Positions 1 through 9,002 of a stretch of DNA of 64,000 bases are shown here, one piece after another. A program made the position numbers and the translations under genes. Within the stretch, counting starts at the first letter, position 1; each line of letters starts with the position of its first letter. The notes under the pieces are model-generated. The model was not told the origin of the DNA and made no database searches. It was given only the letters and a program-made list of their open reading frames with translations. This DNA comes from Coleofasciculus sp. FACHB-T130 (lineage in GTDB: Bacteria; Cyanobacteriota; Cyanobacteriia; Cyanobacteriales; FACHB-T130). Location of the stretch: assembly GCF_014695375.1 (NCBI RefSeq), contig NZ_JACJOG010000027.1:62001-126000 (forward strand), in the 5' to 3' direction.

Positions 1-210
1 GGAATTATAAAACTCACGTATAACAAAGCTGCCTGACGATAATTCTGGCGAATTATCAGTCAATTGCAAATGCAAAACCTAAGCAGCTCCGAAGCCGGTT
101 CATCTGATTAAAAATAGTATTTGTGCCTATTCGTTTTTAAAATACCGCTACTGCTAAAGCATTGGCAGAGGAATATTGTCTATCGAACGCGCAGGCCAAA
201 CGTAGAAGCA
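1..210. other. Leader region before the first gene
   Basis: No coding region or clear promoter is recognised here. The reading frame of the following gene stays open from a TTG at 121, but residues from that stretch (rich in K, L and R) do not look like the family's N-terminus, so I treat 121-210 as leader. Confidence 0.4.
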
Positions 211-3200
211 ATGACCGATCTGAGCCGACCAGAAGAGGCAGATGCATACAACCAACGCTCATTAAAGACGCTCTTGAGAGCGATCGCCCTTTCTCAGGGG
301 CAATTCTCGCTAATTTTGGTGCGCTGCAACTATAGCTTGTTGCAACAGCGGATGGTGCAGCAGGTACGGGAACAAAATCCGTTTCCCGTGCGCGAGGTGA
401 TATTAGCAGATTCGGTCAAGACGCTTTACAACCCCATCTTGGAAGCGCTGGAAGAGCCAGGGAATACGTCTCGACAAACAGAAATATTGTCCGCCGCGAT
501 GATCTTAGGGCTGGAGTCGGTAATCGCTCTCGATCAGCTGCTGACCTCAACCAATCAAGTACGCGATGAATTTCGCGCTCAGTTTCCTTTCCCCCTCGTG
601 TTGTGGCTCTCCGACGCGGTGCTACAAAAGCTGATTCGGTTTGCGCCAGATTTCAAAAGCTGGGCAGCTTCTTCGATCCGGTTTGTGATGTCAGGGGATG
701 AGTTAATCGAATTATTGCGGCAGAAAGCGGACTCTCTATTTGCCAGAGAGCTAGATTCTAGCAATTTTGAGTTGTTGCACCATTCCGCTCTCGATTTAGT
801 TGTTGGTTCCCAGCATCGCCTAGAACTGGAGTCGGCCTTAACAGATTTGCGGCGTCGCGGGCAACAATTGGAGCCTCAACTACAGGCAAGTCTCGAATTT
901 GTGCGGGGGCGCAATGACTACGCTACCGATCAAATCCAGTCAAGCATTGCCCATTATCAACGAAGTCTGGCTTATTTCAGGACTGAAGACTCAGAACTGT
1001 TAGCAAAGCGCCACGAAGTACGGACTGGGGAAAACATCAGAAATGAGGGTCAAGAGGCAAGCACCACGATTTCCGATTCTCTGTGTGTCGTTAGTCCTCA
1101 GCACTCAGTCCTAAAAGTGGGTTTGCTGCTGTTTCACTTGGGGCAATGCTATACCCGTTTGGCTAACTTGCGACCGGAAATGAGCCGCCAGCACTGGAAG
1201 CAAGCGAGAGATTATTTTCAGCAGTGCATTGAAGTTTTTGAGGAAGCTCAACGTCCAGAACTGGTTGCTAAGTTTATTTCATTCCTTTGTGAAGTGTTGC
1301 GGCGTTTGGAAGCGTGGGCGGATTTGCAGGAGCTGGCAGAAAAAGCTTTGATCCTGCATCAAACTTATGATGCAAACCTCCAGCAGGCTCAAGATTTTGG
1401 CTTTCTGGCGGAGGTGGCGCTTAACCAGTCCAATTGGATAGAAGCGTATCAGCAAGCGACTCTGGCACTTTCAACGCTGGCGGAAGAAACGTTCCAGACA
1501 ACTTCTGCCTCAATCCCGCAATCTCAGTACGAAAGTTTATATTTGTTGCTGCTGGCACAGTCTCAGAAACATTTGGGACAGCGGCAAGCTGCCGCCGCGA
1601 TTCAAAACTTGGAACAGGCGCTCAACAAGTGTAACCATCAGTACGATCCCCATTTATGTTTGCGGATTCTCAAGGCACTGCGATCGCTCTACTTTCAGCA
1701 GGGTGATTATCTGCAAGCCTTTCAACTGAAGCAAGAGCAGCGTTCCCTGGAGCATCAATACGGGTTCCGTTCTTTTACAGGTGCCGGACGCCTACAGCCT
1801 TACCGGCAGGCTCTGAACCCAGGCGTCACATCTGGAGGAGATATGCGCTTGGGAGGGTCGATTCCCCAGGAAATTGCTGCTTCTGGTCGGCAGCAGGATG
1901 TCACTCGCCTCATTGACCGGATTGGCCGCAATGACTACAAATTGATTGTGATTCACGGTCCTTCTGGAGTTGGTAAAAGCTCAATTATCACTGCTGGTTT
2001 AGTTCCAGCACTCCAGCTCAAAAGCATCGGCGCACGTGATGTTTTACCTGTCGTTATCGAAGTTTATAAAGATTGGGTAGGGACGCTGGCAAGACAATTA
2101 TCGAAGGAACTCAGAGTCAGAAACCAGGAATCAGAACTCCCTTTAGAGGAGGAAGACGCCCAACACCTTCCCGTCCCGATCGCGTCCGGACAGGAGTCAG
2201 AAGATAGCAGCGAAGTGAGAACGGGCGGAGAAACTTTATCTTTACAGGAAATCTTAGAAGAAAGCGATCGCGCTGAAGAAATGCCAATGTCTGCGGTTCC
2301 GCCGACACTACTTGCTGCCAACCTCCTAGAACAGTTGCGACACAATAGCGATCGCAATCTGTTAACCGTTCTGATTTTTGACCAGTTTGAAGAATTCTTT
2401 TTCGTCTGTACTAATCCAGCGATGCGGCGGCAGTTTTATGAATTTTTGCGCGACTGCCTCAACATTCCCTTTGTAAAAGTTATTTTGTCTCTGCGAGAAG
2501 ACTATCTGCATTATTTACTAGAGTGCGAACGACTCCAGTATTTAGATGTCATAAATAACGACATTTTAAACCAAGATATTCGCTACTATTTGGGGAATTT
2601 TTCTAAGCCGGATGCGCGGCAGATTGTTAAAAGCTTAACCGAACGCTCTCCATTTTTTTATTTAGAGCCACAGTTAATTAATCGGTTAGTGGAAGATTTG
2701 GCTGAAGAACTGGGAGAGGTGCGCCCCATTGAATTGCAATTAGTGGGTGCCCAATTGCAGGAAGAAGAAGACAAAATCACCACGATGCAACAGTATCAGC
2801 AATTGGGAGCGAATCCGAAAGCCGAACTGGTTGAGCGATTTCTGAAAAAAGTCATTGCTGATTGTGGTATCGAAAATGAAGCTTTGGCTTGGAACGTTTT
2901 ATTTTTATTGACGAACGAGAAAGGAACGCGACCCCTGAAGACGAAGCAAGAGCTGGCAACCGTATTGCAGCTTGAGGCGGAAAGAGCAGTGGGCGGGGAA
3001 ATGCCTCTACTAGACTTAATTTTAGAAATTCTTGTAGGATCTGGTTTGGTTTTCGTAATTTGGGAAGGGTCAGAAGCCCGTTACCAATTGGTTCATGATT
3101 ATCTAGTCGATCGGATTCGTCAAAAATCCGATCTGAACTTGAAAGCCCAATTAGCACAAAGTGAGGAAAAGCTGTATCAGGCACGGAAACAACAATTGCG

Positions 3201-5325
3201 AACGATTGGCGTCGGCATTATGATGACAATCCTGGCAGTTTCTGCCGGGGGATTTGCGCTGCGAGCCGAAGCTCAAAGAAAGCTGGCAGCGATCGCGCAA
3301 ACCAATGCTCAACTCACCGCCCTAAGTGCTTCTTCCGAAACGCTCTTTGTCTCCTACAAAGAATTTGATGCCTTAATTGAAGCCTTGAGGGCAGGGAAAA
3401 GCCTTGAAAGTGCAGTTGGGGTAGAACCCGATACCCAAATGCGCGTCGTTACGGCGATGCAGCAGGCAATCTACGGAGTACAAGAACGCAATCGCTTGGA
3501 AGGACATCGTGATGTCGTTTGGAGCGTCAGCTTTAGCCCCGATGGTCAGACAATTGCCTCTGCCAGCGTCGATAAAACGGTAAAACTTTGGCGGCGCGAT
3601 GGCAAGATCCTGAAAACCTTGTCAGGTCATCGTGAGAGCGTCACCAGCGTCAGTTTTAGCCCTAACGGTCGCCTCTTAGCTTCGACTGGTTCTGACAAGA
3701 CAATAAAACTTTGGCAAACAGACGGTACTTTACTAAGAACGATTGACAAAGCACACGGTAGTTTGGTTAATCACGTCAGCTTTAGCCCAAACGGTCAAAT
3801 ATTAGTTTCGGCAAGCGATGACAAAACGGTAAAGCTTTGGAACTATCGCACCGGCAAGTTGCTGAAAACATTGAAACACAACGGAAAAGTTACCAGCGCC
3901 ACTTTTAGCCCGGATGGTCGATTTTTAGCATCGGCGAGTGACGACAAAACAGTGACAATCTGGAACATGGCTTCCATGACGGTCGAGCAACCCTACAAAA
4001 TCCTCAAGGGACATACTGGCAAAGTAACCAACCTCAATTTCAGTCCCGATAAGCAGTTGTTAGCTTCAGCAAGCGATGACAAAACAGTCAGGCTTTGGAA
4101 CTACCAAACTGGACAAACGATCCGAGTTCTTCAGGGACACAGTGACTGGGTGTTTGGAGCGAGTTTTAGTCCGAATAGCCAGATGATTGCCTCTGCCAGT
4201 AATGACAATACAATGAGACTCTGGCATCGCAACGGGAAGCTGCTGAAAATCCTGCGGGGACATAGTGATGGGGTGACAAGTGTTAGTTTTAGCTCCGATG
4301 GTCAGACGATTGCTTCTAGTAGTTACGATAAAACTGTCAAATTCTGGCGACTTAATGATATGTCGCGCACTGTTTTAAGAGGACATACGGATCAGATATA
4401 TGATGTGAGTTTCAGTCCCGATGGTCAGATGGCTGCCTCTGCCAGTCAAGATAATTCAGTGAAGTTGTGGGACAGAAGCGGTTCTTTGATCGCTACGTTG
4501 AATGGACATAAAGATCGGGTAAATAGCGTGAGTTTTAGCCCCGACTCTCAGTTAATTGCTTCTGCTTCTCGTGACAAGACGTTGAAACTCTGGAATCGCT
4601 CGGGTACGCTTCTCAACCCCCTGAATGAGCCAAATAAGCACAGCGATTGGGTTTTGGATGTGGCGTTTAGTCCCAATGCCAAAATGATTGCTTCTGCTTC
4701 TCGTGATAAGACGGTAAAACTTTGGGATACTTCGGGCAATTTGATTAAAACTTTAACTGGGCATCGCGATCGCGTTAATGCAGTGGCTTTTAGCCCCGAC
4801 GGGGAATTACTGGCGACTGCTAGCGACGATCATACGGTCAAACTCTGGACTGCCGAGGGAAAATATCTGCAAACCTTACCGGGACATAGTGGTTGGGTTT
4901 TGGATGTCGCTTTTAGCCCGGATAGTCAGCTAATCGCATCCGCGAGTTATGACAATACGGTTAAACTTTGGCGGCGCGATGGTTCTTTATATCGAACTTT
5001 GAAAGGGCATACGGATAGCGTTGCTCACGTTAGTTTTAGCCCGGATGGTCAAATTCTAGCCACGACGACCTGGGAAAACACGGTGCAATTGTGGCGACTG
5101 GATGACACGTTAATTAAAACGCTCCCAGGTCATAGCGATCGCGTTACCAGTGTGAGTTTCAGTCCAGATGGCAAGATTCTTGCTTCTGCCAGTAAGGACA
5201 AAACCGTGATGTTGTGGAATCTGGATCTCGATAATCTGCTGGCACGCAGTTGTAGTTGGGTGCAGGACTATTTAGAAAACAATCCCAAAGTCCGAGAAAG
5301 CGATCGCCTACTTTGTGATAATTAG
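211..5325 (+). CDS. STAND-type ATPase with C-terminal WD40 repeats
   Basis: Signalling ATPase of the STAND/AP-ATPase type, 1704 residues from ATG 211; a TTG at 121 would add 30 residues. Order: an N-terminal domain (about 1-200) common in cyanobacterial STAND proteins, a helical TPR-like region (about 230-540), an NTPase with Walker A GPSGVGKS at 583-590 and Walker B LIFDQFEEFF around 721-730, a hydrophobic segment near 997-1017 that may cross the membrane, and 14 WD40 repeats from about 1095 to 1680. Fourteen repeats fit two seven-bladed propellers. By family logic the propellers sense a ligand or partner and the ATPase switches state; the ligand is unknown. Some STAND proteins act in phage defence, but no recognisable effector domain is visible. 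Two linkers (near residues 260-300 and 630-690) look repeat-derived. Confidence 0.88.
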   Translation: MTDLSRPEEADAYNQRSLKTLLRAIALSQGQFSLILVRCNYSLLQQRMVQQVREQNPFPVREVILADSVKTLYNPILEALEEPGNTSRQTEILSAAMILGLESVIALDQLLTSTNQVRDEFRAQFPFPLVLWLSDAVLQKLIRFAPDFKSWAASSIRFVMSGDELIELLRQKADSLFARELDSSNFELLHHSALDLVVGSQHRLELESALTDLRRRGQQLEPQLQASLEFVRGRNDYATDQIQSSIAHYQRSLAYFRTEDSELLAKRHEVRTGENIRNEGQEASTTISDSLCVVSPQHSVLKVGLLLFHLGQCYTRLANLRPEMSRQHWKQARDYFQQCIEVFEEAQRPELVAKFISFLCEVLRRLEAWADLQELAEKALILHQTYDANLQQAQDFGFLAEVALNQSNWIEAYQQATLALSTLAEETFQTTSASIPQSQYESLYLLLLAQSQKHLGQRQAAAAIQNLEQALNKCNHQYDPHLCLRILKALRSLYFQQGDYLQAFQLKQEQRSLEHQYGFRSFTGAGRLQPYRQALNPGVTSGGDMRLGGSIPQEIAASGRQQDVTRLIDRIGRNDYKLIVIHGPSGVGKSSIITAGLVPALQLKSIGARDVLPVVIEVYKDWVGTLARQLSKELRVRNQESELPLEEEDAQHLPVPIASGQESEDSSEVRTGGETLSLQEILEESDRAEEMPMSAVPPTLLAANLLEQLRHNSDRNLLTVLIFDQFEEFFFVCTNPAMRRQFYEFLRDCLNIPFVKVILSLREDYLHYLLECERLQYLDVINNDILNQDIRYYLGNFSKPDARQIVKSLTERSPFFYLEPQLINRLVEDLAEELGEVRPIELQLVGAQLQEEEDKITTMQQYQQLGANPKAELVERFLKKVIADCGIENEALAWNVLFLLTNEKGTRPLKTKQELATVLQLEAERAVGGEMPLLDLILEILVGSGLVFVIWEGSEARYQLVHDYLVDRIRQKSDLNLKAQLAQSEEKLYQARKQQLRTIGVGIMMTILAVSAGGFALRAEAQRKLAAIAQTNAQLTALSASSETLFVSYKEFDALIEALRAGKSLESAVGVEPDTQMRVVTAMQQAIYGVQERNRLEGHRDVVWSVSFSPDGQTIASASVDKTVKLWRRDGKILKTLSGHRESVTSVSFSPNGRLLASTGSDKTIKLWQTDGTLLRTIDKAHGSLVNHVSFSPNGQILVSASDDKTVKLWNYRTGKLLKTLKHNGKVTSATFSPDGRFLASASDDKTVTIWNMASMTVEQPYKILKGHTGKVTNLNFSPDKQLLASASDDKTVRLWNYQTGQTIRVLQGHSDWVFGASFSPNSQMIASASNDNTMRLWHRNGKLLKILRGHSDGVTSVSFSSDGQTIASSSYDKTVKFWRLNDMSRTVLRGHTDQIYDVSFSPDGQMAASASQDNSVKLWDRSGSLIATLNGHKDRVNSVSFSPDSQLIASASRDKTLKLWNRSGTLLNPLNEPNKHSDWVLDVAFSPNAKMIASASRDKTVKLWDTSGNLIKTLTGHRDRVNAVAFSPDGELLATASDDHTVKLWTAEGKYLQTLPGHSGWVLDVAFSPDSQLIASASYDNTVKLWRRDGSLYRTLKGHTDSVAHVSFSPDGQILATTTWENTVQLWRLDDTLIKTLPGHSDRVTSVSFSPDGKILASASKDKTVMLWNLDLDNLLARSCSWVQDYLENNPKVRESDRLLCDN

Positions 5326-5344
5326 TGGTTTTGGGTCATTCTAT

Positions 5345-5393
5345 GATGAACCGCGTTGGCGAAGAGAGCGCCAAGGAAGAAAAATGAAAGAAG
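5345..5393 (+). repeat. Dispersed repeat, family A (GATGAACCGC...GAAAGAAG)
   Basis: Intergenic element starting GATGAACCGCGTTGGCG and ending in a GAAGAAAAATGAAAGAAG-like purine tract. Longer copies with the same ends lie at 59417-59489 (same strand) and 53803-53880 (opposite strand), so it is a dispersed family and not a local motif. Confidence 0.6.
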
Positions 5394-5554
5394 TTTATAA
5401 ATAAATGAGAATTGCTAAATAACAAGCTGAAATGCTTAATGAGTAAGAGTTTTGGTGTACCCCACGCGAACGAAGATTGCTAGAGGAACGTGGGCAGTAG
5501 AAACTAGGGCTTTGAACTATAAACTAATGACTAATTGACTCATCTCTAACAACA

Positions 5555-6700
5555 ATGGCAAACGTTCGCTTAGAAGGAATTACCCGAAAATTTAATAATG
5601 CTACTGCGATTGAGGATATTTCCTTCGAGGTGCCGGATGGGCAGTTCTGGGTGATGGTGGGACCTTCCGGTTGTGGCAAATCCACGATTTTGCGGACAAT
5701 TGCGGGTTTGGACACGCAAAGTAGCGGCAATCTCTACATTGGGAATGTCCTGATGAATGAGATTCCTGCTAGGGCAAGAGATGTGGCGATGGTGTTCCAA
5801 AATTACGCCCTCTACCCGCACATGACCGTTGCTAAAAATTTAGCTTTTGGTCTACGGATGCGTGGAACTGACGCGAAAACGATGCAGGAACGAGTAGAGA
5901 CGGTCGCGCGATCGCTCGATATCGCCCATCTCCTCGACCGCAAACCCAAGCAGCTATCGGGGGGACAACAGCAACGGGTGGCATTAGGGAGAGCGATCGC
6001 TCGTCAACCCCAAGTATTCTTATTAGATGAACCCCTCTCTAACCTAGATGCCCAGCTGCGAGACGATACCAGGGCAGAACTCAAGCAATTACACCAACAA
6101 GTGGGAATTACCACGATCTACGTCACTCACGATCAGGTAGAGGCGATGACCCTAGCGGATCGAATTGTGGTACTCAATCGCGGTCGGATTCAACAAATTG
6201 GCGACCCGCAAACAATTTATGCGCGACCGGCAAATTTGATGGTTGCTACATTCTTAGGCAATCCACCGATGAATATTCTCCACGCGACTTATACGGGTGA
6301 AGTTTTTCAGGTGGGGGATCAGGCTTTATCTTGTCCTCCAGCGCTTCAGGACAAGTTGCAACTCAGACAGGGACAGGGCATAGAGTTAGGGATTCGCCCA
6401 GAGCATATAACAACTAAAAATGAAAAATTAAAGATTAAAAACGAACAAGAACCCGAAGCCTTTGGTCGGGACGGGGTCTTGCCTCTACAGCACTCACTGC
6501 TGATGGTTGAGGTGAAGGTTGTAGAACCGCTGGGACGGGAGACACTGATTCGGGCGAATTTACCGGCGTCTGGGGTACCGATCAATATCCAGGCAGCTTC
6601 AGATTGGCGGGGTCATTCCGGCGATCGCATTTCTGTACAGCTCGACCTCAACCAGTTATTTGTCTTTGACCCCACCACGGGCGATGCTCTGTTTCCTTAA
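5555..6700 (+). CDS. ABC transporter ATP-binding protein, MalK/UgpC-like
   Basis: Cytoplasmic ATPase of a carbohydrate-type ABC importer (CUT1, MalK/UgpC/MsmX group). Residues about 1-235 form the nucleotide-binding domain: Walker A GPSGCGKS, signature LSGGQQQR, Walker B VFLLDEP, D-loop SNLDAQLR and switch histidine in YVTHDQ. The C-terminal part is the TOBE/OB regulatory domain of this group. No permease or binding-protein genes adjoin it, so it may energise transporters encoded elsewhere, as MsmX-type ATPases do. Inside the TOBE region, residues about 286-308 (around NEKLKIKNEQEPEAFGRDG) are encoded by an A-rich stretch resembling the intergenic repeat at 10395-10430. The substrate cannot be told from this subunit. 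Confidence 0.9.
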   Translation: MANVRLEGITRKFNNATAIEDISFEVPDGQFWVMVGPSGCGKSTILRTIAGLDTQSSGNLYIGNVLMNEIPARARDVAMVFQNYALYPHMTVAKNLAFGLRMRGTDAKTMQERVETVARSLDIAHLLDRKPKQLSGGQQQRVALGRAIARQPQVFLLDEPLSNLDAQLRDDTRAELKQLHQQVGITTIYVTHDQVEAMTLADRIVVLNRGRIQQIGDPQTIYARPANLMVATFLGNPPMNILHATYTGEVFQVGDQALSCPPALQDKLQLRQGQGIELGIRPEHITTKNEKLKIKNEQEPEAFGRDGVLPLQHSLLMVEVKVVEPLGRETLIRANLPASGVPINIQAASDWRGHSGDRISVQLDLNQLFVFDPTTGDALFP

Positions 6701-6714
6701 GAATTCGCGACTTG

Positions 6715-7833
6715 TTAACAGCTTTGGAAATGTTTCTCAACAACTTGCAATATTCTCTCAGCAGAACGACCATCGCCAAAGGGATTAATTGCCGTTGCCA
6801 TTGCTTGATAAGCACTGCGATCGCTGAGGAGTTCTGTTGCCGCTGCAAGAATTTGATTGGGTTCTGTTCCTACTAATTTTGCAGTTCCCGCTGCTACCGC
6901 CTCTGGTCGTTCGGTGGTTTCTCTCAATACCAGTACCGGCTTCCCCAAACTCGGTGCTTCCTCCTGCAATCCTCCAGAATCAGTCAATACCAAATAACAG
7001 CGTTGAATCGCCCCCACCAGTTCGGCGTAATCTAACGGTTCTGTTAAGAAGATTCTGGGATGATTACCGAGAAGTTCTTGTAGCGGTTCTCTCACAGTCG
7101 GGTTGCGATGGAGCGGCAACAGTAATGCAGTATCCGAAAATTTATCTAATATTTGGAGAAATCCCTCCGCAATTCCCCGCAGGGGTTCTCCCCAGTTCTC
7201 GCGTCGGTGGACTGTTGCCAGTAGCGTGCGATATCCACTCCAGTCCAAACCGGGAATCGGGCAATCCGGCTGACTTTTCGCCACGGTTAATAAAGCATCG
7301 ATGACTGTATTCCCAGTGTGGTGAACTTCGCCAGTGACGCCAGAACGTTGCAGATTTTCTACCGCTAGGGTTGTGGGGGCAAAATGCAGCTGAGTTAGCT
7401 GAGAAATTAATCGCCGATTGGCTTCTTCTGGGTAAGGATTAAAAAGCTCGTCGGTGCGTAATCCTGCTTCTACATGACCGACCGGAATTTTTTGATAAAA
7501 CGCTGCTAAAGCTGCTGCAAAGGCTGTGGTTGTATCTCCTTGAACTACTACCAAATGAGGCTGTAACTGTTTAAATACAGTTTCCAATCCTCGCAAACTA
7601 CGACAAGTAATATCTGTCAGAGTTTGTTGATGTTGCATAATTTCTAAATTTTGGTCGGCATTCAGCCCAAATAGCTGCATGACTTGCTCGACCATCTCTC
7701 GATGTTGACCCGTCAATATTACGTGAGTTTGAAAAGTTAGCGATTCCTGAAACTGTTGGATAACAGGTGCTAGCTTAATGGCTTCCGGACGGGTTCCCAG
7801 TGTGATGCAAACTTTGATAGGAGATGGCGGCAT
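6715..7833 (-). CDS. wecB: UDP-N-acetylglucosamine 2-epimerase (non-hydrolysing)
   Basis: Interconverts UDP-GlcNAc and UDP-ManNAc, supplying ManNAc for surface polysaccharides; cytoplasmic. The 372 residues match the usual length. Visible family features: N-terminal LGTRPEAIKLAPVI, VVQGDTTTAFAAALAAF, the HVEAGLRT motif, PEEANRRLI, and C-terminal TDSGGLQEEAPSLGKPVLVLR with TERPEAVAAG. The gene converges on the ABC ATPase gene with only 14 bases between stop codons. No other polysaccharide genes adjoin it. Confidence 0.95.
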   Translation of the reverse strand: MPPSPIKVCITLGTRPEAIKLAPVIQQFQESLTFQTHVILTGQHREMVEQVMQLFGLNADQNLEIMQHQQTLTDITCRSLRGLETVFKQLQPHLVVVQGDTTTAFAAALAAFYQKIPVGHVEAGLRTDELFNPYPEEANRRLISQLTQLHFAPTTLAVENLQRSGVTGEVHHTGNTVIDALLTVAKSQPDCPIPGLDWSGYRTLLATVHRRENWGEPLRGIAEGFLQILDKFSDTALLLPLHRNPTVREPLQELLGNHPRIFLTEPLDYAELVGAIQRCYLVLTDSGGLQEEAPSLGKPVLVLRETTERPEAVAAGTAKLVGTEPNQILAAATELLSDRSAYQAMATAINPFGDGRSAERILQVVEKHFQSC

Positions 7834-7916
7834 GGAAATTTAGCTTAATTGGGAATAATCGGGACAGACGCGCGATCGCACTTCTCTTCCCATCCTACGC
7901 TTGCCATTTTCCTACG

Positions 7917-7940
7917 AAAAGACCCGGCAGGTGCCGGGTC
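7917..7940 (-). terminator. Rho-independent terminator of the small membrane protein gene
   Basis: Perfect 9-bp stem GACCCGGCA/TGCCGGGTC with a 2-base centre (7921-7940). On the minus strand it is followed by TTTT. It lies 53 bases beyond the stop of the 7993-8367 gene. Confidence 0.65.
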
Positions 7941-7992
7941 GCAGAACTCTTGCAGACAATAGACTAACTTATTAAAAGCGTTCACAGGCCAT

Positions 7993-8367
7993 TCAAGAAT
8001 CTAGATCGCAGGTTAGTGGGCAAGCTGCATAGACAGAAGTATGTAGCGGATTGGCTTCACCATGCAGCCAGTGCAACCAACGAACTTCTTGAGGATTAAC
8101 ACCCTTCAGCGTTAGCAATGCCGCACCAGCGACAACTGCCAAAATATTCCCGCCAATTAAAGCTCCAGCGACCAACAAAACTGCGCTAACCGGCAGTACA
8201 GATTGTAAAGCGATCGCTAACAAAGCGCCAACCGTAACCATCAAAACAACTAAGGGGAAACCCACCACCAGCAAGCAAACCCCTAAAGTAAAAGTCCAGA
8301 TCAAAAAGCTCTTGACCATAGACAATGAATACACTTTTGCCAAACCTTGATTGTGACTTAATTGCAC
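7993..8367 (-). CDS. Small hydrophobic membrane protein, unknown function
   Basis: 124 residues with two to three hydrophobic stretches (about residues 18-45, 47-62 and 64-85), rich in Leu, Val, Ala and Gly: a predicted inner-membrane or thylakoid protein. I do not recognise the family. The GTG start at 8367 is favoured because CAGGAGAA lies 6-8 bases upstream; an ATG at 8319 (MVKSFLIW) is the alternative and would begin right at the first hydrophobic segment. The C-terminal 35 residues are polar and contain two cysteines. Confidence 0.6.
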   Translation of the reverse strand: MQLSHNQGLAKVYSLSMVKSFLIWTFTLGVCLLVVGFPLVVLMVTVGALLAIALQSVLPVSAVLLVAGALIGGNILAVVAGAALLTLKGVNPQEVRWLHWLHGEANPLHTSVYAACPLTCDLDS

Positions 8368-8671
8368 GATTTTTTCTCCTGATAGTCAAAGAACAAATTT
8401 ATATGCGGAAAATGACTTTTAATCGATCCCCTAGTATCGACTAAGTGAAAATCAGTATAGTTAATCCTTTTCTTTAGATGAGCCGTTCTTAACCAAAATT
8501 TACAGTCAATCCAGAAGATTTATGGATGCGAAACTTTTCCAAATGCTCTATATTAGACTGCCTTATAAAACGACCATCATCCAAAAGATAGAAATTTGAA
8601 GAGGTTCTAGGTTTCAGTCTTTTCCACCAATCGAGCAATTTTGTAGCCCAAGCAGTGGCAGAGCGAAACAA

Positions 8672-9002
8672 CCAAACCCGCTTTCAGTACGCTTAACATA
8701 TCTTATAACTTTCAACGGGTATTCTCATAAACCAGCTCATCTAGGGCTAACGGGTAAACCGCCGCCAGACGGCTAAGTTGCCACTGCTGCTGTTTTGAGC
8801 TGGTAAGAGAATTTTTGGCGTTGAATGTTAGCGAACCAAAAGTTTTGGGAAAACTAGGAATAGGAGTTTTTAAGGCTCCTCAAATAAAAGCTGTGGCGTG
8901 TTCCACCGAATCGCTTTGCATCTTAAAAGAACGTATTCGCGGGCTATCCTTAGCTTTTTTTGTAACGATTCCTACAAATTTTCAATCAGTGGTAGTTGAA
9001 AG
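8672..9002. other. Region upstream of pilT with a long-range inverted repeat
   Basis: No convincing gene. ACCAGCTCA (8731-8739) pairs with TGAGCTGGT (8796-8804), and the 56 bases between them contain smaller stems (GCCG...CGGC near 8761-8773), so the transcript could fold into a branched structure ahead of pilT. It does not match a riboswitch class I know. Confidence 0.4.

Noticed and set aside
211-5325. Phage-defence (Avs-like) reading of the STAND ATPase
   Set aside because: No nuclease, protease or other effector domain is visible and neighbours are housekeeping genes; the sensor role is left open.
8489-8671. 60-codon minus-strand frame (TTG start, reading LLDWWKRLKPRTSSNF)
   Set aside because: No ribosome binding site, no recognisable family and only a TTG start; it may be a decayed fragment but cannot be supported.
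8720-8815. c-di-GMP riboswitch upstream of pilT
   Set aside because: The sequence around GGGTAAACC lacks the rest of the GEMM consensus.
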